A stretch of 21,994 nt of DNA from Rhizophagus sp. LPA8_4_AMF (Eukaryota; Glomeromycota; Glomeromycetes; Glomerales; Glomeraceae): contig JADRCO010001153.1 in NCBI GenBank assembly GCA_021464525.1, positions 1-21,994 of the forward strand, read 5' to 3'. The first letter of the stretch is position 1. Each line of letters begins with the position of its first letter. The position numbers and the translations under genes are program-made. The notes below the pieces were generated by a model, which was not told the origin of the DNA, did no database searches, and saw only the letters and a list, made by a program, of their open reading frames with translations. Positions 10,127 through 19,303 of this stretch are shown piece after piece.

Positions 10127-10450
10127 AGGTAATTGATAAGCCCCATAATTGATCATTACTGTCTTAGGCAATATTGAGGCTTAATGATCTCCTTAGATCG
10201 CACAATAGTTCCATTCATTGAATTGTGATCTACTCGTAAATTGTGAAAAAAAACATTTTTTTTTCATTTATCAATGAATTTATTATATGTCAAAAAAAAA
10301 GTAATTATTAAATTAAATCAAATCCAAAACAGGTAATCAATAAGCCCCAGAGACTAATTTTAGCAACCACAATAATCAGGCTCATTTAGTCATCAACATC
10401 TAGCTTTAATTGTTCATTACTTTTATAGGAAATATTGAGGCTTAATGACT
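10127..10450. repeat. Duplicated hairpin-type repeat
   Basis: Two diverged copies about 204 bp apart each run from AGGTAAT(T/C)(G/A)ATAAGCCCCA to (C/A)AATATTGAGGCTTAATGA. Within each copy TAAGCCCCA (10137-10145; 10341-10349) is nearly inverted to TGAGGCTTA (10174-10182; 10437-10445), so a copy can fold back. Copy 2 has a longer centre. Both are flanked by similar T-rich runs followed by an atttcaatga-like word. It may be a small inverted-repeat element that inserted and then duplicated. Confidence 0.6.
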
Positions 10451-10663
10451 ACAATGTATTTCATTCAAATGACGTAATGTGAGATCAGAAATTTTTTTTT
10501 TCCATTATTTCAATGATATACAGTACATGTTGTAAATATGAAATTATGAAAAAAAAAATTTTTTACGCACCCCCTATCACGAGTCATGATTTTACAATTT
10601 ATTTTTTATTTTTTATTTTTTTTTTTACTTCATTTTATAACATTCTTTAATTTAATTACATAG

Positions 10664-11216
10664 GAATATTCTGAAGATGAAATCATGGATTCCTATAAAT
10701 GAAAAGTAAGTGATTTTTTCATTTTTTTTTCATTCCTTTTGTTTAATAACGTTCTTTCAATAATTTTTTTATAGTAATGCCCCCTGGAGACTCAGAGACG
10801 AAAGGTATTTCTTTTTTGGTTTCTTTTGATAATATCATTTAAGAACAATTCCTAACGTTCTTTCAATAATTTTATTTTATAGGAATGCTCCTGGAGACTC
10901 TTGGAAATGAAAAGTAAGTTTTCCTTTGTTAATCTTGTTTAAGAACATTTCCTAACGTTCTTTCAATAATTATTTTTATAGGAATACTTTCTGGAGACGA
11001 AATCGATTTCAGGGTAAGTGTTTCTTTCATTTCTTTTTGTTTAAGAACATTTTTTAACGTTCTTTTGATCTTTTTTTTTGTAGGAATGCTCTCTGAAGTC
11101 AAAATAGGCTCCTGAAAATGAAAGTAAGTGTTCCTTTTTGTTTATTTTGTTTAAGAATATTTCCTAACATTCTTTTGATGGATTTTTTATAGGTATGCCC
11201 TGTGAAGATGAAATGA
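10664..11216 (+). repeat. Second tandem array of exon/intron-like units, frame not preserved
   Basis: Six short segments (10664-10705, 10775-10804, 10883-10913, 10982-11013, 11084-11123 and one from 11193) resemble each other around GAATGCTCCTGGAGAC. They are separated by five homologous intron-like stretches of 68-78 bp. Four of these begin GTAAGT (the other GTATTT); all contain a TTTAAGAACATTTCCTAACG-like core (a good branch site, CTAAC) and end in a T-run plus ATAG or GTAG. A sixth acceptor lies at 10661-10663. Segment lengths of 42, 30, 31, 32 and 40 nt do not keep a frame and stops occur, so this is either a multi-intron non-coding RNA or a decayed coding array. Confidence 0.75.
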
Positions 11217-12247
11217 ACTCCTGGAAACAATTAATAAATTTTAACAGCAATAGAAAGCAATAAATTAATAGAAATACACACTTTCATTTCAAAAAATAAA
11301 ATAATGAAAAATTGCTATATGCGTTTAATAAGATTATTTGATGAAATAAATAAATGATTACATTAATTAGCCAATCAGAATTAAAACCAATAAATCAGGT
11401 GATAGGGTACAGTTGCGTTCACCCTTTAAAAATAAATATGTGGTATGAGTACGTTAGTGAGAAAAAATTTTTTACTCTTAATTATTTACTCTTAAACAAA
11501 AACAGACACTGAACGGCTTACGCGTGCGCATATGTTTTATTTTACTTTTGTTTTTTAATTGCTACAGATTTTATTTTATTTATCATATTTAATTTTTTAA
11601 TTGATAATAGACTGGGAGATCATTTGTTAGTTACGTGAAAATAATTTATTTTTGTTAGTTTATTTAATTTATTGTATTTGTTGTTGTATGATATACGATA
11701 ATTTTTAATACATCGGTTAATATTATTCGTTATTCTAATTTACACATTTATTATGATCCTATATAAAAAAATCATAATATTTGATTAATAATCGATAATA
11801 TTATATTCATGTGTCGATCCCCTGATCACTCATCCCGTGACGCTATTAATTAATAATTAATAGCTCCTGCGTCCCGTCACTCCCGTGGTGGGTACTGGAA
11901 AAAAAATACTGGCTAGTTAACTATTAATATTGATATTGATTCTAATTGCTCTCTGCCTAGCGTTTTTTTAATATTGCTTCCTACCCAATTATTTAATAAT
12001 CAGGATTTTTTTTCTTTTTTTTTTATTAGGTAACTTTTTTTATTGCTTTCCGCCCCTATTTTATTTTTTTAATGATATTGTTTCCTAATCCAATATTTTT
12101 TATTTATTTTTTTTTTCTGAGATTTTTCTGATTTTTTTAACAATAAACCGCTACCTGCTATATTAATTTTTGAGTAAATCTTTTTTTTTAAAACAATAGA
12201 CTGCTATATCTTTTTTAAAAAAACTTAGAAATATGTGTTCATTATCA
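11217..12247. other. Intergenic region
   Basis: No gene seen. Features: a canonical CCAAT-box word AGCCAATCAG at 11369-11378 with a second CCAAT shortly after; a 23-bp hairpin GCTATTAATTA-A-TAATTAATAGC near 11842-11864, flanked by cccgtgac/cccgtcac words; and a pyrimidine-rich stretch at 11940-12220 with many T runs. The CCAAT words could mark a promoter, but no transcript follows that I can define. Confidence 0.5.
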
Positions 12248-12275
12248 GGGACTTCGTCCCCGTGATTATACTAAT
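12248..12275 (+). mobile_element. Helitron-like 3' end (candidate)
   Basis: A perfect stem-loop GGGACTTCGTCCC (12248-12260) is followed after 10 nt by CTAA|T (12271-12275). Helitrons typically end with a short hairpin about 10-12 nt before CTRR and insert before a T. No helicase gene or 5' TC end was found, so this would be a non-autonomous or truncated copy. Confidence 0.4.
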
Positions 12276-12429
12276 GTGCATTATTTTATTATGAATTAAG
12301 ATTTATGCAGCATTTTAAGAGTATTACTAAATCTCACTGCAGTTTTGAATTGCGTGACATGACGACACGTGATTTGTCTGCGCCTGATCTATTTTCCCCG
12401 TAACACTAATAGTAGATATTTAAGTTAAT

Positions 12430-12970
12430 AAATTTTCTGGGATTTTTTTTTTTAATAACAGTAGGTTTTTTTTGATAGATAATTTCACTAGAAAATTTTT
12501 ATTTTTTGATAGAGAATTACGTTAGAGAATTTTTTTTGTTTTAATTGGGGTTTTTTTGATAGATATTTTCGTTAGTAAATTTTTTTTACAGGGGAGATTT
12601 TTTTTGACAGGGAATTTCGTTAAAGATTTTTTTTTTATAATTAGGAGGGAAGTTTTTTTTTTGACATAGAAATTTTTTTGAGAGTCTTTTTTAATAGGTA
12701 AGAAACATTTTTTGAATTCTTTTTAATAGAGAAAATGTGTTTTATGATAGAAGTTTTTCGTTAGAAATTTTCCTTAAATAGTGGATATGTTTCTTTAATA
12801 GTGGAGTTTTTTTTTTGATGATTTTATTGGTTGAAAAGTTTTTGTTATAGGAGTCTTTTTTTGATGGAGAATTTCATTTAATAGAAATTTTATTGAAATA
12901 ATTTTTTAATAAGGGTATTGATTATTTTGGCTTGAAATTTTTTTTTAAAAAAAGAATTTCATTAGAGAAC
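12430..12970 (-). repeat. T-rich degenerate array, inverted relative to 840-1740
   Basis: Repeated words such as GATAGAGAATTACGTTAGAGAA followed by long T runs are the reverse complement of the TTCTCTAACGAAATTCTCTATC plus A-run words of the array at 840-1740. Units are degenerate, with T runs of variable length and no open frame. The array is about 540 bp, shorter than its partner. Confidence 0.75.
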
Positions 12971-13490
12971 TTTTTATAATTCATTCTAAATATTATACTG
13001 TAATTGTAGTTAATATTATTCTAATATAGTCATATTTATATATTTTTAGATTAATGTATATTTATTATTATTTTTATTAGCTAATTATTATATATCACAA
13101 CTATTAGTATTATATTATACCTAATTTTTCTAAATATAAATCAGAATTTTCTTACAATGTACATATTTAATTATATTGGTTTGAACTAGAACCCGGTGCA
13201 AAGCAACAGGTTACTACTAGTAAAAAACTAAAATTTAGTGATAAAATCTGAGTAAATATTACTGCGAATGCAAACACTATTCTATACTTAGCTTGCTTGA
13301 AAAAATAAATTATCAAGTATATAAAATCTTTTAATACAATTCAAATATATTCTCACCTCTCTATTAGATAATGGTGGTTTATTGTGCTTGATTTTCTTTT
13401 GATCAAACACACTAATTTAACGTTTCTTTATGAGTTCAAATTTTCAATTTATGAATTTTAGGAAATCAAATTAATACTACCTGATTAGCC
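12971..13490. other. AT-rich intergenic region
   Basis: No gene. It is very A/T-rich with many tatatta words, and contains the Helitron-like end at 13191-13221. Around 13370-13480 the base composition is less extreme, but no open frame is convincing. Confidence 0.5.
13191..13221 (+). mobile_element. Second Helitron-like 3' end (candidate)
   Basis: ACCCGGTGC (13191-13199) pairs imperfectly with GCAACAGGTT (13203-13212), and ACTACTAG|T follows directly, matching the hairpin plus CTRR|T arrangement of Helitron 3' ends. The stem is damaged, so the copy is probably old. No coding part is seen. Confidence 0.4.
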
Positions 13491-13514
13491 AGTGGGAAAA
13501 AGGTACTTACCATG

Positions 13515-13637
13515 TAGTTCCGAAAATAAGCACCCTTTTTTTGCACGTAATTCCGGCCAATCTCGTCATAATGTAGGCCAAAACCGCCATAATTCTGGTA
13601 AGGTGCTTATTTTTTGGTGGTGCTTAATTTGGAACTA
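13515..13637. mobile_element. MITE-like element, 123 bp
   Basis: TAGTTCCGAAAATAAGCACC at 13515-13534 is matched in inverted orientation by GGTGCTTAATTTGGAACTA at 13619-13637, with a few differences. The outermost TA on both sides fits the TA target-site preference of Tc1/mariner elements. The inside is G+C-richer (ggccaatctcgtcataatgt) and non-coding. A second inner copy of the terminal words sits at about 13601-13618. Confidence 0.6.
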
Positions 13638-14063
13638 TATTGTATTTATTCTAATGGATATCACACTAATATTAACTATTGCATTATTAAGCATATTAAA
13701 TTGATAAAAAAATCTTGTACATCTTCTTTGGATGAAATGTCAGTTTTGCACTGGGTAAAAAATATAAACAAAAGCCTTAATTTTCAAGTTTCACTCTGCA
13801 TACTCAGATTAATAGTTTAAGAGACAATTCGTGATTGAACAGGAGAGTCAAGGAATTTTTTGTTCTTAAAATATTTTGTAGAAAAAGGCGTATATATCAC
13901 AAAATGGCTTTTAGCATATAACTTGTGGGATGACCCAGTTTCACTAAAAAAAATAATGTAGCAATACAAAAGTATTACAAGATATTAATGGGCTTCTGTT
14001 GATCAGGAATGTTTTATTTCTGGCTATTCTCCTATTAAGTACAATTTTCTCTTTAATTAGTGC

Positions 14064-14143
14064 TTCAATCCGTATCTGGATCAATCTGGATTGATCTGGA
14101 TTTTTTTTTGGATATCCAAAATCCACGGTTTTCATCCAGATTA
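14064..14143. repeat. Dispersed repeat, copy 1 (pairs with 15091-15184)
   Basis: Starts TTCAATCCG, contains several ATCTGGAT/ATCCAGAT words and ends GGTTTTCATCCAGATTA. The same start, inner words and end recur at 15091-15184. The inverted ATCTGGAT/ATCCAGAT words make it fold back. The repeat is non-coding. Confidence 0.6.
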
Positions 14144-14219
14144 TAAACTGGACGAAAAATTTCTGGATTAACCCAGAATCTGGATGAAATTTTATTAGTT
14201 TTAGTTGCATAGCACTGTA

Positions 14220-14953
14220 ACTCCGTAACTTTATATGATATTATTAAGATTTATAAAATTCCTAACCCAAGGTGAAATTTGAATATTCCTCACCTTCCTT
14301 TAAACTAAATTTTGATTATCTAATTTTTTTAACAAAAACGTGTTATTGTAACTACAATTTTAGCCGCAAATAATTTTTACAATAAAACTTTATTCATTTA
14401 TAAATACAATGTTAAATTAAAAAAAAAAAATTTATTGTTATGATGTTTTTATTTATTTAATAATAAAATTATTATACAATAATAAAAAAATATAATATAC
14501 TGGAAATAACAATAAAAAAATGCTAAAAGGAATGCAAGAGATACAGTAGAATAAAATGAAATAAAAAAGATGAAAGAAAACAAAGAAAAGCAAAAAATAA
14601 AATTAAAAGGTGAATGAAGAGGAGAGTAAAAAGAAGAAAGAGAAGCAAAAAAAAGAAGATCTGAAAAAAGAAGGAGGAAATGAAAGAGAAAAAGTTGACA
14701 AATAAGAATGAAAGGAAAAAAGTGGGAAAAAATGAAAATAATGAAAGGAATAAAGAACAAATACAGAAATAGATGAAGAAGAATGAAATAAAAAAACAAA
14801 ATCTAAGAAATAAAAACAAAAAATAAAAATGTATAATACCTTAATTGCAGAATTAAAAGAATTTAAAGACCACTAAACATAATTGTCAATTGATCAAAAT
14901 TTTAAATTTTCACAAGATATGAATATTGAATAAAATTGCTGTGGTAAATCAAG
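14220..14953. other. Intergenic region with purine-rich tract
   Basis: From about 14510 to 14830 the + strand is almost pure A/G (runs of gaaagaaaag type). Open frames on the minus strand here are artefacts of this composition, encoding only F/S/L/I strings. The rest is plain AT-rich sequence with no gene signal. Confidence 0.6.
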
Positions 14954-15063
14954 CCAGAATTTATAGTGCTGACTGGAATTATGACATTTTTGGTCTTAAT
15001 TAATTTTGGCCAAATTTGTGATGTTACGTTAAATTTAAATCTGGCCAGTGCTATAAATTCTGG
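14954..15063. mobile_element. MITE-like element, 110 bp
   Basis: CCAGAATTTATAG at 14954-14966 is perfectly inverted as CTATAAATTCTGG at 15051-15063, and the similarity continues inward (tgctgactgg against ctggccagtg). The right end contains a nested hairpin GGCCAG...CTGGCC. It has no coding capacity. Confidence 0.6.
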
Positions 15064-15090
15064 CCGGAATTATTGCCTATCAGTTGTAAA

Positions 15091-15184
15091 TTCAATCCGA
15101 ATTCCCAGTTTCCATCCAGATCAATCTGGATGGAATTTGGATTGTTTTTTTGTATAACCCAGATGATGGTTTTCATCCAGATTA
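15091..15184. repeat. Dispersed repeat, copy 2
   Basis: Shares TTCAATCCG at its start, CCAGATCAATCTGGAT inside and GGTTTTCATCCAGATTA at its end with 14064-14143. It sits just after the MITE-like element at 14954-15063. The continuation attaaagcact resembles, in inverse, the agtgcttcaatc that precedes copy 1, hinting that agtgctt is the true terminus. Confidence 0.6.
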
Positions 15185-15815
15185 AAGCACTACCCTTAAT
15201 CATAATATCAAATGAGATCATTTTATTAGCTTTATGTTGGGGTCATCAGTCAACTAAGTAAATCAAAACTATATGTGGTACCATTTAAAAACTTTTTATC
15301 AAATTTTTTAAATGTTGATCCTTGGTTTGTAATAATTAAATTTATTAAAAATATTTGCCTCTTCATTAACGAAAAGTTATTATATATTCTTTATTTTTAA
15401 TTATTTCACTTATTATGTTCCTTATTTCATTTTAAATAATCTTGAGCAGAAATTTCTCATTTTAATCATAAATTAATTGTGTTCGATTTATAAAAGTTTA
15501 TTCAATTAATTATACTAGGTAAATTAAATTAAAACACGAACCGTGAAATCTGCTTCAGACCCTTTAACGGTTCCCGTCACTAGGCATAGTATGATTTCGA
15601 AAGGAATTTATTAGCCCTTGATGTGGAAATTACTTAGGAATCACCTTGTAGGATTAAAGTTGATTTGAAGTTTTTAATAATTGCTGCGCCACGAGCCTAT
15701 AAATTTTGCTGTGCCATACTACATATTTAAAGATCGATCTACGATACAATTTAAAGCTTAATATAGTAAGCATTAAATCCAATTTGTTTTAGTTTGGCGT
15801 AACGGAATTTTTCAT
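15185..15815. other. Upstream intergenic region of the kinase gene
   Basis: No open frame. A more balanced patch at 15535-15640 contains the short inverted pair AACCGT...ACGGTT. The remainder is AT-rich. It presumably includes the upstream control region of the kinase gene, without sites I can name. Confidence 0.45.
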
Positions 15816-15824
15816 TATAAATAA
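15816..15824 (+). promoter_or_regulatory. Probable TATA box of the kinase gene
   Basis: TATAAATAA lies 95 bp before the ATG at 15911, the same word and nearly the same distance as in the channel gene. The leader between them is A/T-rich with an AAAAAAAAAA run. Confidence 0.5.
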
Positions 15825-15910
15825 TTCCCCCGACTTTTCGTTCAAAAAAAAAAGGAAATAAAATATTTTCTTTTTATCTTATTTTTACAAAAAAATAATT
15901 TTAAAAAACT

Positions 15911-18900
15911 ATGGGTAATACGACATCATCATCATCAACATCATCTCAAAACAATTGTGAAAAATGTAACAAACACTATACAAATAATCATTATAAATGG
16001 TGTAGACCTTGTCAAATAGATTATCTAAAAAAAGGAAATCTTTTAAATTGTATTAGTGGAAATAAAAAAATTGATGATTTAATTAAAGGAATGCAATTAC
16101 AATCTAGTAAACCAGGTGATAAATTATTTGAATGGATACCATATAATCAATTTGTTGATATTAAAAAAATTGACAAAAATGATCCCACCATCATGTATTC
16201 AGCAATATGGGAAATTGGTCCATTAAATTATGATTATTACAATAAAAAGGAATGGGAAAGAGAATCGAATAAAAAAGTTGCTTTAAAGTGTTTATTTAAC
16301 CCACAAAATATCTCTGATGAATTTTTGAATGTACGATTTTTTTTTTAAATTTTATTATTATTTATAAAATACTTTATTAATATAATGATATTGTTATTTT
16401 TTTTAATAATAGCATAAGGAATATACAGTTGATCATCTTTACGCTGAAAGGGATTCCCTTATTATGTTATATGGAATATCTCAAAATCCAGTTACAAATG
16501 ATTATATTATGGTTCTTCAAGATAAATATTGTAAAGAATGTGGTGAAGTATACACAAGTATGAGAAGTGAATGGTGCAAACCATGTCAAAAAAAGTATTC
16601 GAAAAATAATTTGACAAATTGGACCAGCGGAAATAACAAAATTGATGAATTTATTCGAAAAATGCAATCAGGAATTGGAAAAGCAAGTGATAAAATAATT
16701 GAATGGATATCATACGATCAGTTTAGTGATATTAAAGAAATAAATAATGATGAAATATATTCAGCAATATGGGAGGATGGTCCATTAATATATTTTAATA
16801 ATGAATACATAAGAGGGCAGCAGTATGAAAAAGTTATATTAAAATATTCAAGATATTTTGGTGACATCTTTCTAAAAGAGGTATGAATATATAAATTTAA
16901 TTTCTAGTACTTTCTCATTTTGCATAACACATATTCTTTTATATTTTAAAATAGGTTGAAGAATATTTAACTAAAACTGGGCCAATATATGGGATATCTC
17001 AAAATCCGAGCACATTGTGTTATATTATGGTCATTCAACGTGAATATTGTGAAAAATGTGGCGAAAATTATACACTTCCAGAATATAAATGGTGTGCACC
17101 ATGTCAGAGAAATGATCTTGAAAGAAAATTTGTAAGTTGGACCAGTGAAAATGAAAATATTGATACACTTATTCAAGCAATGCAATTAGGAATTAATATA
17201 CCGAACGATGTAGTGTTTGAATGGGTACCATACAATCAATTTGTTGATATTGAAGAAATCGTCGGAGGTGAATTCGCTAAAATATATTCAGCAACATGGA
17301 AGAATGGCCCATTATATTATTACCATTATGAATGGGAAAGAGCGTCGAATAAAAAAGTTAACTTGAAGTGTTTACTTAACTCACAAAACATCACTAATGA
17401 ATCTATTCTAAATAAGGTAAGTATAAAATTCTTCAGTCCAACTTAATTGTTTGTATAATGCTCTCTATTTTTATAAAATCAAAATTTTAATAAACATATA
17501 AAATATATATATGTTTAAATAATCCTTTAAAATTTAGTTTATGATTTTCAGAAATTTGTTATGTTTATTTCAATTAGTTTGTTTATTGTAAACCTCCTAT
17601 CTCCTCAAATTATCGACGTTAAGCAAACAATTATGTTGGAGCGACCTTAATTTTGTTCAAATACTTTATATAATATGGTATATTTATATATATGTGTGTA
17701 TTTTTTATTTAATAGATTATATATTACGAACCGGTTTATGGTATGTCCCAAGATCCAGAGACGAAAGATTATATTTTGATTCTTTCAGATGGGTATTGTA
17801 AAAATTTTTGTGATAAATGCGGTAAAAGACTTGAAACCACCAAGAAAAAGTTATGTATACCTTGTAATATAAAAACACATTCAAATCGGGAAAGTGGAAA
17901 TAATACAATTGATCATTTAATAAGGGAAATGCAATCAAAAGTTAATGAACCAAGTGATGTAGCATTTGAATGGATACCATACGAAGACCTTGTTATTATT
18001 AAAGAATTATGTAAAGATGATAATACTAGATTATATTCAGCAAAATGGACAAAAGGACCGTTGGATTGTGATACATATGATGAAAGATATGATAATGAGA
18101 AAGTTATTTTAAAATGTTTTATTCATTCACAAACTATTTTTGATGAATTTATGCATGAGGTATTATATTTCTTCATAAATTTATTTAATACTTTTTAACA
18201 TAATAATAATATTTTTTTTTTTTTTTATTATATTTCAATAGGCTCGAACATCGTATTCAATTCAATATAAAAACGATCTTACAATATATGGAATATCTCA
18301 AAACCCAAGTACAAATGATTTTATTTTGGTTTTTAAAGCGGGTTACCATTGTGAAATATGTGGTAGAAAATATGAAGATATTGATCATAAATGGTGCAAA
18401 CCATGTCAACTTGATGATTGTGAAAAAAAATTTACAAATTGGAGCAAGAATGAAAAAATCGATGAATTGATTCAAGAAATGCAATTAAAAATTGATAATT
18501 ATAATGATACAATGTTTGAATGGATACCATACAAATTCAATAATATTAAAAGGATAGGCGAAGGTGTATATTCAGCAATATGGAAGGATGGTCCATTAGA
18601 ATTTGATTATTTTGAAATGAAATGGATAAGAAATTCAGAATCGGATACAAAAGTTATTTTAAAACATTTATGCGACCCACAAAATATTACTGATGAATGT
18701 TTAAATGAGGTAAATACTAAATTTTCTCATTAATTTACGCAAAAATCTAAACCACGTGACGTGCACGCACTTATATTATAATACTGTAATTATTAATTTT
18801 TTTTACATTTTTAATAGGTTAGTGAATACTCAATTAATAATTCAAGTCATATTTACAATGAATTTCAAATATATGGAATATCACAGAATCCAGTTACAAA

Positions 18901-19303
18901 AGATTATATTATGGTTCTTCAAGATAAATATTGTAAAAAATGTGGTGAATCATACACAATTATGAGACGTGAATGGTGCAAACCATGTCAAACAAATAAC
19001 TTGAGAAAATTTATTAAAAATTGTACAAGTGAAAATAAAAAAATTGATGATTTAATTCAAGAAATGCAATCAAAAATCAATGAACCAAGTGATAAAATAT
19101 TTGAATGGATACCATACGATCAGTTTAATGATATTAAAGAAGTGGGTAAAGGTAGATTTGCTATCGTATATTCAGCAATATGGAAGGATGGTCCATTACG
19201 TTATGATATAGAAAAACAGGAATATACAAGAATCCAGAATGTAAAAGTCGCACTAAAATGTTTAAATAACTCACAAGATATTGCTGATGAATTTTTAAAT
19301 GAG
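15911..19303 (+). repeat. Six tandem exon modules of the kinase gene
   Basis: Exons 2-6 each begin with a short linker plus YG(I/M)SQ(N/D)P...(D)YIMVLQ (the kinase beta4-beta5 region up to the hinge), switch directly to the zinc ribbon, and end at ...DEFLNE| or a variant. Exon 1 has only the second half and exon 7 continues from the hinge into the C-lobe. The unit is thus an intron-centred duplication in which the hinge of one copy was joined to the zinc ribbon of the next. Module lengths are 140, 156, 154, 148, 156 and 162 codons. Modules 2 and 6 share long identical stretches (ATTATGGTTCTTCAAGATAA), so some duplications are recent. Confidence 0.88.

Noticed and set aside
13492-13820. Two overlapping + strand frames of about 70 codons
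   Set aside because: They run through the MITE-like element at 13515-13637; no recognisable protein.
13944-14210. Minus-strand 88-codon frame
   Set aside because: It reads through the dispersed repeat with ATCTGGAT words, which is not coding in its other copy.
14449-14819. Two overlapping minus-strand frames of about 100 codons
   Set aside because: They encode almost only F, L, S and I because the + strand is a purine-rich tract; no start context, introns or motifs.
14966-15261. Two short overlapping + strand frames
   Set aside because: They overlap the 14954-15063 inverted-repeat element and the dispersed repeat; no coding character.
18288-18470. Alternative-frame ORFs inside the kinase modules (also near 16467, 16967, 17717, 18257, 18756, 20033 and 20047)
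   Set aside because: All are shadows of the repeated kinase exons; the real frame is set by the zinc-ribbon and kinase motifs and by the splice sites.
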